A stretch of 41,134 nt of DNA from Bradyrhizobium sp. RD5-C2 (GTDB taxonomy: Bacteria > Pseudomonadota > Alphaproteobacteria > Rhizobiales > Xanthobacteraceae), in the NCBI RefSeq assembly GCF_019972155.1, contig NZ_BOVL01000003.1, positions 1-41,134 on the forward strand, read 5' to 3'. Shown here piece by piece: positions 7,691 through 15,274 of this stretch. The position numbers and the translations under genes are program-made. Numbering within the stretch: position 1 is the stretch's first letter; each line of letters begins with the position of its first letter. The notes below the pieces were generated by a model, which saw only the letters and a program-made list of their open reading frames with translations, did not search any database and had not been told where the DNA came from.

Positions 7691-8590
7691 TCAGGGCGTC
7701 GTATGTGCCGCGGCGCCGAGCCAGGAGCGAAATGCCGAGAGCTTCGGTGAATCGGCGCGTCCCTGCGGCGTGACCAGGTAGAAGCCGGCGTCGGCCGGCA
7801 GCGCGATCTTGAAGGGAACCACGAGGCGGCCCTTGGCGATGTCGTCCTGCACATAGGAGGTACGGCCCATCGCGATACCGATGCCATCGATCGCAGCCTG
7901 GATCGTCACGAACAGCAGGTCGAAGGTCACCCCCGGCTGCTTCGAGATGTCGGTCGCAAGGCCGGCTGCGGTCAGCCACAGCCGCCAGTCGTCGCTGTTG
8001 GCGTTGCTGGTGTGCAGCAGCACATGGTCCCTGAGGTCTTCGGGGCATTTCAGCGGCCTGGTTCCATCCAGCAGCGACGGACTGCACACCGGAAACAGCT
8101 CATCCGCCATCAGCCAGTCCGAGCGCAGACCGGCCCATTGTCCGCGGCCGTAGCGGATCGCCGCATCGACCTTGTCGCGCTGGAAGTCGACCAGGCTGGT
8201 CGAGGTGGTGATGCGGACATCGATGCCGGAATGCGCCTCCTGGAATGCCGACAGCCGCGGCAGCAGCCATTTGGCGGCGAGCGATGCCAGCGTCGAGACG
8301 GTCAGCACATGATCGTCGTCCCGGCGCAGCAGGCGATCAGTCGCGAGCCTGAGGTCATTGAAGGCGGCGCGGACGCCGGGAAGGTATTCGGCGGCCTCCG
8401 GCGTCAGGCTCAACGAGCGGTTCTGGCGCACGAACAGACGGACGCCGAGCTCTTCCTCGAGGCGCCGGATCTGATGACTGATCGCGGTCTGCGTCACGTT
8501 CAATTCGGAGGCCGCGACCGTGAAGCTCATGTGCCGCGCGGCGGCCTCGAATGCCCTGAGCCCATTCAGTGAAGGCAGACGGCTGGTCAT
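7691..8590 (-). CDS. LysR-family regulator of the tcu operon (GcvA/TcuR type)
   Basis: A 299-residue LysR-type transcription factor. The N-terminal winged helix-turn-helix covers about residues 5-65 (RAFEAAARHMSFTVAASELNVTQTAISHQIRRLEEELGVRLF), and the ligand-binding domain starts near 90. Its C-terminal sequence resembles the GcvA subgroup. It lies upstream of the tcu genes on the same strand with a 197-base gap that probably holds a separate promoter. Salmonella TcuR is a LysR protein that responds to tricarballylate, so the same role is likely here. It is divergent from the DUF1127 gene, and a small palindrome in that gap could be its own site. Confidence 0.87.
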   Translation of the reverse strand: MTSRLPSLNGLRAFEAAARHMSFTVAASELNVTQTAISHQIRRLEEELGVRLFVRQNRSLSLTPEAAEYLPGVRAAFNDLRLATDRLLRRDDDHVLTVSTLASLAAKWLLPRLSAFQEAHSGIDVRITTSTSLVDFQRDKVDAAIRYGRGQWAGLRSDWLMADELFPVCSPSLLDGTRPLKCPEDLRDHVLLHTSNANSDDWRLWLTAAGLATDISKQPGVTFDLLFVTIQAAIDGIGIAMGRTSYVQDDIAKGRLVVPFKIALPADAGFYLVTPQGRADSPKLSAFRSWLGAAAHTTP

Positions 8591-8610
8591 CTCCGGATGG
8601 TCTCCAAAAA

Positions 8611-8627
8611 CATGACTTTAATTCATG
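8611..8627. promoter_or_regulatory. Candidate LysR-box in the divergent promoter region
   Basis: CATGA (8611-8615) and TCATG (8623-8627) are exact inverted arms with a seven-base AT-rich centre, 21-37 bases upstream of the LysR start. A short interrupted dyad there is a usual place for LysR autoregulation. Five-base arms are weak evidence. Confidence 0.3.
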
Positions 8628-8708
8628 CGAAGCGGTACAAAGTGTCGTTTGTGAACAGGCCGAATAGCTCCGATATTGGGCCCAACAGGTTACCGATAGG
8701 AGCCGCAA

Positions 8709-8912
8709 ATGTCCATTTTCACCCATGAATCGATGACAAATCATCATACGCCGGGCCTGTGGAATCAGGTCGGCGAGACCCTGCACGTCTGGTGGGATCG
8801 CTATGAGCGCCGCCGCGAGCTGTCGCAGTGGACCGAGCGCGACCTGCACGACATCGGCATGTCCCGCAGCGACATCGTTTTCGAGACCGACAAGCCGTTC
8901 TGGCGGGCCTGA
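8709..8912 (+). CDS. DUF1127 small protein
   Basis: A 67-residue protein ending in the DUF1127 (YjiS-like) domain: about residues 23-58 read LHVWWDRYERRRELSQWTERDLHDIGMSRSDI, with the conserved tryptophans, arginine cluster, and LxDIGxSRxDI end. Some short alphaproteobacterial DUF1127 proteins have been linked to RNA turnover and phosphate or carbon metabolism, but no role can be read here. A TAGGAG site precedes the ATG. It is divergent from the LysR gene and 69 bases upstream of a GNAT gene on the same strand, with which it may be transcribed. Confidence 0.88.
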   Translation: MSIFTHESMTNHHTPGLWNQVGETLHVWWDRYERRRELSQWTERDLHDIGMSRSDIVFETDKPFWRA

Positions 8913-8981
8913 GAAGGACGCCATCGCCGGCGCCGCCTCGATCGAGGGGCGCCGGCCAATTCTTCACCCGAGGAGCGTGTC

Positions 8982-9605
8982 ATGACTGCGCTGCATCTCG
9001 ACGATCTCAAGCAATACTCTGATGTGCTGCGCGCCAAGAACGGCAGCGAGATCAAGGTGCGCTTCGTCGAGCCGCGCGATCGTGAAGAGCTGCAGAATTA
9101 CATCCGCTCGCTCTCCGCCGGGTCCCGTTACAATCGCTTCCTGGGTGCACTAAGCGAGCTGCCGAAGATGGAGCTCGAACGTTTCATTCACGTCGGCGAG
9201 GCTGACCGGTTCACGGTGGTCGCGACGATGCTGGTCGATGGTTTTGAGACCATCGTCGGCGAAGCCCGCTATGCCTTCCATGCCGATACGTCGAGCGTCG
9301 AGTTCGGCCTGTCGATCGATGACCGGTGGCAGGGCCACGGCCTTGGCAAGGCGCTGTTGAAGAATCTCGAATGCCGCGCGGCGTCTTTCGGAGCGGAGCG
9401 CATTTTCGGCGACACGCTGCGGTCGAACGCCACGATGATCGGCCTCGCCCGCAAGTCCGGCTATGCCTTCGCTGCAAGCCCCGGCGATTGGAAGCTGGTG
9501 CGCTTTGCGAAAGAGATCCACGTCGAACCGCAAGACATTCCCTGTGCCAGCTGGCGGCTCGCCGCCACTTCCCGCTCGGCCACGATGTCCTCGCTTGCGG
9601 TTTGA
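8982..9605 (+). CDS. GNAT-family N-acetyltransferase
   Basis: A 207-residue acetyltransferase. The acetyl-CoA pyrophosphate-binding motif A is DDRWQGHGLGKALL (about residues 114-127), after the strand VEFGLSI. The N-terminal VRFVEPRDREELQNYIRSLS resembles the GNAT modules at the end of protein-lysine acetyltransferases, where RF(L/Y)GxxxxL patterns recur (here RFLGALSEL). An AGGAG site precedes the start. A strong intrinsic terminator follows at 9613. The substrate is unknown; a protein or small amine is possible. Confidence 0.88.
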   Translation: MTALHLDDLKQYSDVLRAKNGSEIKVRFVEPRDREELQNYIRSLSAGSRYNRFLGALSELPKMELERFIHVGEADRFTVVATMLVDGFETIVGEARYAFHADTSSVEFGLSIDDRWQGHGLGKALLKNLECRAASFGAERIFGDTLRSNATMIGLARKSGYAFAASPGDWKLVRFAKEIHVEPQDIPCASWRLAATSRSATMSSLAV

Positions 9606-9612
9606 CTGACTA

Positions 9613-9654
9613 GGCCCGGTTCTGGCCCCTCCAGAACCGGGCCCTTTTCTTTTT
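9613..9654 (+). terminator. Strong Rho-independent terminator
   Basis: GGCCCGGTTCTGG (9613-9625) pairs perfectly with CCAGAACCGGGCC (9631-9643) over a five-base loop, followed by a T-rich tract with two runs of four or more T. It is the best intrinsic terminator in the window, seven bases after the GNAT stop. Confidence 0.93.
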
Positions 9655-9667
9655 GATTGCGCCGACC

Positions 9668-9756
9668 CGTAGCTCGATGAAGCGGAGCGCAATCCGGGAT
9701 CGCTCTCACAGCGGAGAAGCCTGTCCCGGATTTCGCTGCGCTCCATCCGGGCTACG
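9668..9756. repeat. CGTAGC...GCTACG inverted repeat
   Basis: The repeat begins CGTAGCTCGATGAAGCGGAG and ends in its near-complement, CTCCATCCGGGCTACG, with inner arms AATCCGGGA and TCCCGGATT. It is a dispersed palindromic element of a type I recall from Bradyrhizobium. It lies between convergent genes, after the terminator. Confidence 0.75.
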
Positions 9757-9869
9757 TGCTCTTGCCACGATTCTTGCTCGTCATGCGCGGGCATCCATCC
9801 ACAGAAAGCGTTTGTCGTGCGATGGATTGCCGGATCAAGCCCGGCAATGACGGCCGCGCAAGCGGAGGC

Positions 9870-10700
9870 TTAGTTGCCCCGGAACACCGGCTTGCGCTTC
9901 TCGATGAAGGCCTGCACCGCTTCCTTGTGATCGGCCGTCGTGGTCAGGCGGATCAGCCGTTCGGCCTCGTGGTCGCGCGCGGTGGCGAAGTCGAATTGCA
10001 GCGCCTCGTCGAGATTGTCCTTCATGTAGCGCAGCGCCAGCGTCGGGCCTTCGGCCATCGACTTCGCCAGCGCGAACGCTTCGTCCTGCAGCGTCTCGTC
10101 CGGCACCACGCGGTTCACGAGGCCGATCTGCTCGCACCTCGCGGCATCGACCTTCTCGGAGGTGAACATCAGCTCGCGGGCGCGCGAGGTGCCGACCAGG
10201 CGCGTCAACAGCCAGGCCATGCCGTAGTCGCCGCTCAGCCCCACCCGCAGATAGCCGGTCGAGATGAAGGCAGATTGCGCCGCGATCCTGATGTCGCAGG
10301 CCATCGCGATCGCAAGGCCGGCGCCGACCGCGGGTCCAGGCAGCGCGGCAATGGTCGGCTTGCGCACCGAGGCGAGCGCGCCGGTGAGCAGGCGCTGGCG
10401 CTCCTGCAGGTCCGCGACCTTGTCCTCATAGGACATTTCGAGCTTCTTCGGGTCGCGATTGGCGCCCATGCCCTTGACGTTGCCGCCGGCGCAGAACGCC
10501 TTGCCGGCGCCGGTGACGAGCAGCACGCCGACCTCGGGGTTCTCGCCGCAGGTCCGGATCATCGTGCGCAGCGCCGGCGTCAGCGTGTCCGACAGCGAGT
10601 TGCGGGCGTCCGGGCGGTTCAGCGTGATAACGGCGACGCGGTCGCGGATCACGCAGAGCAGTTCGTCGGTGCCGGTCTCGATCTTGATTTCAGCGGTCAT
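9870..10700 (-). CDS. Enoyl-CoA hydratase/isomerase family protein
   Basis: A 276-residue crotonase-fold protein. The first oxyanion-hole segment is AFCAGGNVKGMG (about 69-80) and the second is PGPAVGAGLAIAMACDIRIA (about 122-141). The position of the first catalytic glutamate of rat crotonase (GGGCE) reads GAGLA, and the second region reads GLSGDYGMAW, with an aspartate rather than the usual glutamate. It is therefore probably not a standard hydratase; an isomerase or another crotonase reaction is possible. The ATG at 10700 has a GGAAG site, and the upstream open frame is repeat sequence. It lies 157 bases downstream of the SDR gene on the same strand. Confidence 0.88.
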   Translation of the reverse strand: MTAEIKIETGTDELLCVIRDRVAVITLNRPDARNSLSDTLTPALRTMIRTCGENPEVGVLLVTGAGKAFCAGGNVKGMGANRDPKKLEMSYEDKVADLQERQRLLTGALASVRKPTIAALPGPAVGAGLAIAMACDIRIAAQSAFISTGYLRVGLSGDYGMAWLLTRLVGTSRARELMFTSEKVDAARCEQIGLVNRVVPDETLQDEAFALAKSMAEGPTLALRYMKDNLDEALQFDFATARDHEAERLIRLTTTADHKEAVQAFIEKRKPVFRGN

Positions 10701-10720
10701 GGTTTCTTCCCTGTTTCCTT

Positions 10721-10804
10721 CGTCATTGCGAGGAGCGAAGCGACGAAGCAATCCATCTTTCCCCAAGACGAGGCATGGATTGCTTCGCCCCGCTCGCAAT
10801 GACG
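10721..10804. repeat. CGTCATTGCGAG inverted repeat
   Basis: The ends CGTCATTGCGAG (10721-10732) and CTCGCAATGACG (10793-10804) are exact complements; inner arms are GAAGCAATCCAT and ATGGATTGCTTC. It lies between two co-directional genes, just upstream of the enoyl-CoA hydratase gene. Confidence 0.8.
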
Positions 10805-10857
10805 GGCGTGGCGGCGGTTGGCATAGAGCCTACGCCGCTTGCATGATCTCCGTCATC

Positions 10858-11559
10858 TCAAAACTTCTCAACCCAGGGCCGCAATTCCAGCTCCCAGGTC
10901 CAGGCGCTGCGTGGCTGTTGCAGCACGTTCCAGTAGCTCAACGCGATCGCGTCGGGATCGAGCATCGAATCCGGGCGGTCGGCGGGCTCGGTGCGCGCGG
11001 CGCTGCGGATGCCGCCGTCGATCACGAAATGCGCGACATGGATGCCCTGCGGCGACAATTCGCGCGCCATGCTCTGCGCCAGCCCGCGCAATGCGAACTT
11101 GCCCATCGCGAACGGCGCTGATTGCGCATAGCCCTTGACGCTGGCGGAGGCGCCGGTGAACAGGATCGCGCCCTTCTTGTTGGGCAGCATGCGCTTCGCC
11201 GCCTCCTGTGCCACCAAGAAACCGCCGAACGCCGAGATCGCGATCGCCTGCTCGACCTCGGAAGGGACGAGTTCAACGAAGGGTCCGCGCGAGCGGCCCG
11301 AGGCGTTATAGACCACGAGATCAGGTGTTCCGATCTCGCGTTCGACCAGGCCGAACAGACGTTCGACATCCTCGGCCTTGGTGGCATCGCAGGCATAGGC
11401 GCGCGCGCCGGTCTCGTTGCACAACGCACCAAGTTTCTCGATGCTGCGCGCGCCCAGCGCCACGCGAATTCCCTCCCGCGAAAATAGCCGCGTCAGCGAG
11501 GCGCTGAGGCCCTCGCCGGCGCCGACGATCAGGGCGATCTTGTACTTCGGAATATCCAT
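10858..11559 (-). CDS. SDR-fold oxidoreductase with Phe in place of the catalytic Tyr
   Basis: A 233-residue short-chain dehydrogenase/reductase. The nucleotide-binding turn is VGAGEGL (12-18), the structural asparagine motif is YNASG (84-88), and S138 is the usual catalytic serine. The YxxxK box reads F150-A-M-G-K154, so the catalytic tyrosine is phenylalanine while the lysine is kept. I recall a subgroup of bacterial SDRs ending in SMARELxPQGIHVAHFVIDG with FAxxK, so this may be a subgroup trait and not a decayed gene. The reaction is unknown. The ATG has an AAAGGA site. It starts 36 bases from the divergent AidB-like gene. Confidence 0.88.
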   Translation of the reverse strand: MDIPKYKIALIVGAGEGLSASLTRLFSREGIRVALGARSIEKLGALCNETGARAYACDATKAEDVERLFGLVEREIGTPDLVVYNASGRSRGPFVELVPSEVEQAIAISAFGGFLVAQEAAKRMLPNKKGAILFTGASASVKGYAQSAPFAMGKFALRGLAQSMARELSPQGIHVAHFVIDGGIRSAARTEPADRPDSMLDPDAIALSYWNVLQQPRSAWTWELELRPWVEKF

Positions 11560-11580
11560 TGGGCTTTCCTTTGCGAGGCC

Positions 11581-11588
11581 GGAGGAGG
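11581..11588 (+). promoter_or_regulatory. Near-perfect Shine-Dalgarno that decides a GTG start
   Basis: GGAGGAGG lies six bases before the in-frame GTG at 11595 and 18 bases before the ATG at 11607. The spacing favours the GTG. The site is inside the 35-base divergent gap with the SDR gene. Confidence 0.6.
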
Positions 11589-11594
11589 ATAGTC

Positions 11595-13412
11595 GTGCCC
11601 AAACAAATGAGCACCGCAGCCGGGAATTCAATGCAGCCGCACAAGCAGGATCCGAAAACGTCGTCCGCCAGCCAGCCGGGCCTGTTGGCGCCCGATACGA
11701 CGGGAATGAACTTCTACCGGGCCGATCCCGCGCTGATCGATCTTCTGAAACTGCATCTGCCCGAGGCGTTGTTCCGCCATATCGAGCCGCATCTCGACCG
11801 GCTCGGTGGATTGGCCGGCGGCTATCTCGACGAATGCGCGCGGCTCGCCGACCGGCATACGCCGGTGCTGCATCAGCGCGACAAGTTCGGCCGCGACGTG
11901 CAAACAATCGAATATCATCCGGCCTATCGCGAGATCGAGAAGGCGGCCTTCGGCGAGTTCGGCATTCACGCGCTGTCGATCCGCAAGGGCATCATGGGCT
12001 GGCCCGACAAATATCCTGTGGTGGCCAAACACGCCTTCACCTTCCTGTTCAACCAGACCGAATTCGGCATGGGTTGCCCGATCAACGTCACCGATGGGTG
12101 TGCAAAGCTATTGGCGAATTTCGGCAGCGAGGCGCTGAAGGCGAAATATCTCGACGGCCTGACCCAGACCGACATGAGCAGACTGACGCAGGGCGGCCAG
12201 TTCATGACCGAGAAGGAGGGCGGCTCCGACGTCGGCACACTGACCACACGCGCCGTGCAGGAGGGCGACCACTGGCGGCTCTATGGCGAGAAGTGGTTCT
12301 GCTCGAATGCCGACGCCAAGGTGGTGATGCTGCTGGCGCGCCCCGAGGGCGCGGGGCCGGGCACCAAAGGTGTCGGCCTGTTCCTGATGCCGCGCTTCCT
12401 CGACGACGGCTCGCAGAACCATTACCGGATCGTGCGGTTGAAGGACAAGCTCGGCACCCGTTCGATGGCCTCGGGCGAAATCAAGCTCGACGGCGCGATC
12501 GCGTATGCCGTTGGCAAGCTCGACCGCGGCTTCGTGCAGATGGCCGAGATGGTGAATTCGTCGCGGCTCTCCAACGGCGTGAAGTCGACCGCGCTGATGC
12601 GCCGCGCCTGGCACGACGCGATCACGGTCGCGAGGGGCCGCGTGGTGTTCGGCCAGCGGATCATCGATCTGCCGCTGGCGCGGCGGCAATTGATGAAGAT
12701 CATGCTGCCGACCGAGCAGGCGCTGTCGATGAGCTTCCTCACCGCCGATGCGCTCGACCGCGCCGAGGCCGGCAGCCAGGATGCCGCGGCATTGCTTCGC
12801 ATCCTGACGCCGACCCTGAAATTCCGCGCCACCCGCGACGCCCGCAAGGTCTGCGGCGACGCGATGGAGATGCGCGGCGGCATCGGCTACATCGAGGAAT
12901 TCGTCACGCCGCGGCTGCTGCGCGATGCGCATCTCGGCTCGATCTGGGAGGGCACCGGCAACATCGTCGCGATCGATGCACTGAAGCGCGCGGTCGGACG
13001 TCATGGCGCCGACAATGCGCTCGCCGCCGATCTGCATGCGCGGCTCGATGACAGCCCAAACGTGCCGCAAGCCTGGCGCAACCGGCTGCGCGATCTCGGC
13101 GACCGTGCGATCGGGTTTGCGCGCGAAGTCGCAAGCCGTATCGACAATGAGGGCGATGCGCGGCGCGCCACCAGCCTGCTCTATCATGTCGCGAGCGCGG
13201 TCGCGCTGGCATGGGAGGGCGGACGCATCCACGAGAGGCGCGGCGATGCGCGCCGGCTGCTGCTGTCGCGGATGGTGATCGATCACCGCGTGATGCCGGG
13301 CGATCCGTTCCGGCTTGCGGAAAATACCGTTCAGCGCCGGATGACCGAGCACCTGCTCGGCGATCGTGCCGTCGGCATGGCCGAGGTTGGCGAATTGCTA
13401 TCAGCAGCGTAG
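11595..13412 (+). CDS. AidB-like acyl-CoA dehydrogenase family protein
   Basis: A 605-residue flavoprotein of the acyl-CoA dehydrogenase superfamily. FAD/substrate segments are seen at FMTEKEGGSDVG (about 203-214) and EKWFCSNADAKV; the C-terminal helical domain has GDAMEMRGGIGYIEEFVTPRLLRDAHLGSIWEGTGNI, with the canonical catalytic glutamate of WEGTGN. The GGIGY(I)E and WEGTGN pattern and length beyond 540 residues fit the AidB/large dehydrogenase subgroup. AidB is an alkylation-response protein of uncertain chemistry, so the reaction is unclear. Start: GTG at 11595 with GGAGGAGG, or ATG at 11607. The frame also opens to 11559. It heads an operon with the zinc alcohol dehydrogenase (54-base gap). 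Confidence 0.87.
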   Translation: MPKQMSTAAGNSMQPHKQDPKTSSASQPGLLAPDTTGMNFYRADPALIDLLKLHLPEALFRHIEPHLDRLGGLAGGYLDECARLADRHTPVLHQRDKFGRDVQTIEYHPAYREIEKAAFGEFGIHALSIRKGIMGWPDKYPVVAKHAFTFLFNQTEFGMGCPINVTDGCAKLLANFGSEALKAKYLDGLTQTDMSRLTQGGQFMTEKEGGSDVGTLTTRAVQEGDHWRLYGEKWFCSNADAKVVMLLARPEGAGPGTKGVGLFLMPRFLDDGSQNHYRIVRLKDKLGTRSMASGEIKLDGAIAYAVGKLDRGFVQMAEMVNSSRLSNGVKSTALMRRAWHDAITVARGRVVFGQRIIDLPLARRQLMKIMLPTEQALSMSFLTADALDRAEAGSQDAAALLRILTPTLKFRATRDARKVCGDAMEMRGGIGYIEEFVTPRLLRDAHLGSIWEGTGNIVAIDALKRAVGRHGADNALAADLHARLDDSPNVPQAWRNRLRDLGDRAIGFAREVASRIDNEGDARRATSLLYHVASAVALAWEGGRIHERRGDARRLLLSRMVIDHRVMPGDPFRLAENTVQRRMTEHLLGDRAVGMAEVGELLSAA

Positions 13413-13466
13413 TCTGCCGCGCGAGCGCAACGCTTAATCAAAACAGAAACGCCAAGGGAGATCCCG

Positions 13467-14555
13467 ATGAAGGCCGCCGTCCTGCATGAAGTCAATCAGC
13501 CGTTGGTGATCGAGGATGTCAGCGTACCCAATCCGGGGCCGCGCGAGGTCTTGATCCGCACCGCGGTCGCGGGCCTCTGCCACTCCGACCTGCATTTCAT
13601 GGAAGGCCTCTATCCGCATCCGCTGCCGGCGGTGCTCGGCCATGAATCGGCCGGCGTGGTCGAGAAAGTCGGCTCCGACGTCAATTACGTGAAGCCCGGC
13701 GATCACGTCGTCACCTGCCTGTCGGTGTTCTGCGGCACCTGCGACAATTGCACCACCGGCCGCACCGTGCTGTGCACCGACACCACGGTGAAGATGCTGC
13801 CTGGCGCCTCCAACCGCCTGTCGTGGGGCCGGAAGGAGAAGCTCAACCAGTTCCTCAACCTGTCGTCCTTCGCCGAGCAGATGCTGGTGCACGAGAACGC
13901 GATCGTGAAGATCAAGAAGGAGATGCCGCTCGATCTCGCCGCGCTGATCGGCTGCGGCGTCATCACCGGCTATGGCGCCGTGGTGAACACCGCGAAGGTC
14001 ACCGCCGGCGAGACCGTGGCCGTGATCGGCTGCGGCGGCGTCGGCATGGCCGCGATCAACGGCGCGCAGATCGCCGGCGCCGGGCGCATCATCGCGATCG
14101 ACACCAATCCGGCGAAGCTGCAGCTTGCGACAAAGCTCGGGGCCACCGACATCGTCGACCCCGCGCGCGGCGACGTGGTGCAGCAGGTGCGCGAGCTCAC
14201 CGGCGGTGGCGTGCATCATTCCTTCGAGGTGCTTGGCCGCAAGGAGACCGCGGAGCAGGCCTTCGCCATGCTGGCGGCGGGCGGCACCGCGACCATCGTC
14301 GGCATGATCCCGTTCGGCCAGAAGATCGAGCTGCACGGTTTTGACTTTTTGCGCGAGCGTCGCATTCAAGGTTCATCCATGGGGTCGAACCACTTCCGCG
14401 TCGACATGCCGCGCCTCGTCGACTTCTACATGCGCGGCAAGCTGCATCTCGAGGACTGGATCTCGGCCAAGCTGAAGCTCTCCGAGATCAACGAAGGCTT
14501 TGCCAACATGAAGGCCGGCAAGACGCTGCGCAGCGTGATCATGTTCGACAACTAG
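13467..14555 (+). CDS. Zinc-dependent alcohol dehydrogenase (MDR family)
   Basis: A 362-residue medium-chain dehydrogenase. Catalytic zinc ligands are C38, H59-E60 and C163; structural zinc ligands are C89, C92, C95 and C103 (CGTCDNCTTGRTVLC). The NAD-binding turn is GCGGVG (188-193). Its similarity is to class III-like and mycothiol- or factor-type alcohol dehydrogenases of actinobacteria and proteobacteria that act with CoA-linked pathways. It probably oxidises an alcohol to an aldehyde; the substrate is unknown. An AAGGGAG site precedes the ATG. It follows the AidB-like gene, with which it is probably co-transcribed. Confidence 0.9.
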   Translation: MKAAVLHEVNQPLVIEDVSVPNPGPREVLIRTAVAGLCHSDLHFMEGLYPHPLPAVLGHESAGVVEKVGSDVNYVKPGDHVVTCLSVFCGTCDNCTTGRTVLCTDTTVKMLPGASNRLSWGRKEKLNQFLNLSSFAEQMLVHENAIVKIKKEMPLDLAALIGCGVITGYGAVVNTAKVTAGETVAVIGCGGVGMAAINGAQIAGAGRIIAIDTNPAKLQLATKLGATDIVDPARGDVVQQVRELTGGGVHHSFEVLGRKETAEQAFAMLAAGGTATIVGMIPFGQKIELHGFDFLRERRIQGSSMGSNHFRVDMPRLVDFYMRGKLHLEDWISAKLKLSEINEGFANMKAGKTLRSVIMFDN

Positions 14556-14566
14556 TCTCAGTCGTC

Positions 14567-14669
14567 GTCGCCCGGCTCGTCCGGGCGACCCAGTACGCCG
14601 CCGCAGAAGTCGTGTGAATCAACTGCTGCCGCGGAGTACTGGATGCCCCGCGTGAAGCGGGGCATGACA
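14567..14669. repeat. GTCGCCCGG/CCAGTAC palindromic repeat
   Basis: GTCGCCCGG (14567-14575) and CCGGGCGAC (14581-14589) make a tight hairpin; CAGTAC (14591-14596) is matched by GTACTG (14637-14642), and ATGCCCCGC and GCGGGGCAT form a third hairpin. It fills the junction between the convergent alcohol dehydrogenase and NTF2-like genes. Confidence 0.7.
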
Positions 14670-14697
14670 GCGGAGGGTGACGCTGCGAACGTTGCCC

Positions 14698-15051
14698 TCA
14701 CCGCGCGACGTGCGCGGACACCGCGAGCCATTTGCCGTTCTGCCGAGCCCAGCAATCGGTGTAGCGGCCGTGCGTAGGCTGGCCGTCCGCGCCGGTGTAG
14801 CTGGTCTGGGCGTGGATGATGGCGAAATCGCCGAGGATGCGGATTTTGACGTCCTCGGCCTTCAACCCCTTGATCTTCACCGGGATTGCCGTCTGCTTCA
14901 GGAAGGCGGCGCGGTCGACCAGGCTCTTGTCCGGATTGGTGCAGTAGAAATCCTGCGCCAGGATTTCATCGAAGCGCTTGACGTCGCAATTCTGAACCGA
15001 GTCGACGTAGTCCTTGTTGAGCTTCGTCAGCTCGTCGAGGTCCTTGCTCAT
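14698..15051 (-). CDS. NTF2-like (DUF4440/SnoaL-type) protein
   Basis: A 117-residue single NTF2-like cone domain. The N-terminal helix ELTKLNKDYVDSVQNCDVKRFDEILAQDFYCTNPD and the closing strands GRYTDCWARQNGKWLAVSAHVAR are typical of the DUF4440 group. Members may be enzymes (isomerases, hydrolases), binding proteins or inactive. No catalytic residues can be assigned. GGGAGGAG precedes the start. It lies 223 bases from the amidase on the same strand, with a repeat between, so a shared transcript is possible but not clear. Confidence 0.85.
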   Translation of the reverse strand: MSKDLDELTKLNKDYVDSVQNCDVKRFDEILAQDFYCTNPDKSLVDRAAFLKQTAIPVKIKGLKAEDVKIRILGDFAIIHAQTSYTGADGQPTHGRYTDCWARQNGKWLAVSAHVAR

Positions 15052-15097
15052 TTTGCTCCTCCCTGTGGCTATTGTTCGTCATTGCCGCGCTCTCGAT

Positions 15098-15233
15098 ACC
15101 GTCATCCCCGCGCAAAGGCTTTGCCTTTGTCGCTGGAGGTGCGAGCTCTTGCGAGCCTCGAAGGATGCACGGCCACAGTCGGGCCGTCGACCCTTCGAGA
15201 CGCGCGCAAGGGCGCGCTCCTCAGGGTGACGGT
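15098..15233. repeat. CCTTCGAGACGCGC-type repeat, flanked by ACCGTCA/TGACGGT
   Basis: The ends ACCGTCA and TGACGGT are inverted. Inside are CCTCGAAGGATGCACGGCCA and GACCCTTCGAGACGCGCG, elements shared with 37051-37179 and, in inverse orientation, 40992-41088. It lies between co-directional genes. Confidence 0.75.
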
Positions 15234-15274
15234 GATAGGTTAGGTGTGCCCGTCGTCGCTCTGCAATGACCGCA

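Noticed and set aside
12108..13352. 414-codon minus-strand open frame inside the AidB-like gene
   Set aside because: It is a GC-driven shadow of the well-supported plus-strand gene; its composition is Ala/Arg/His-rich with no family match.
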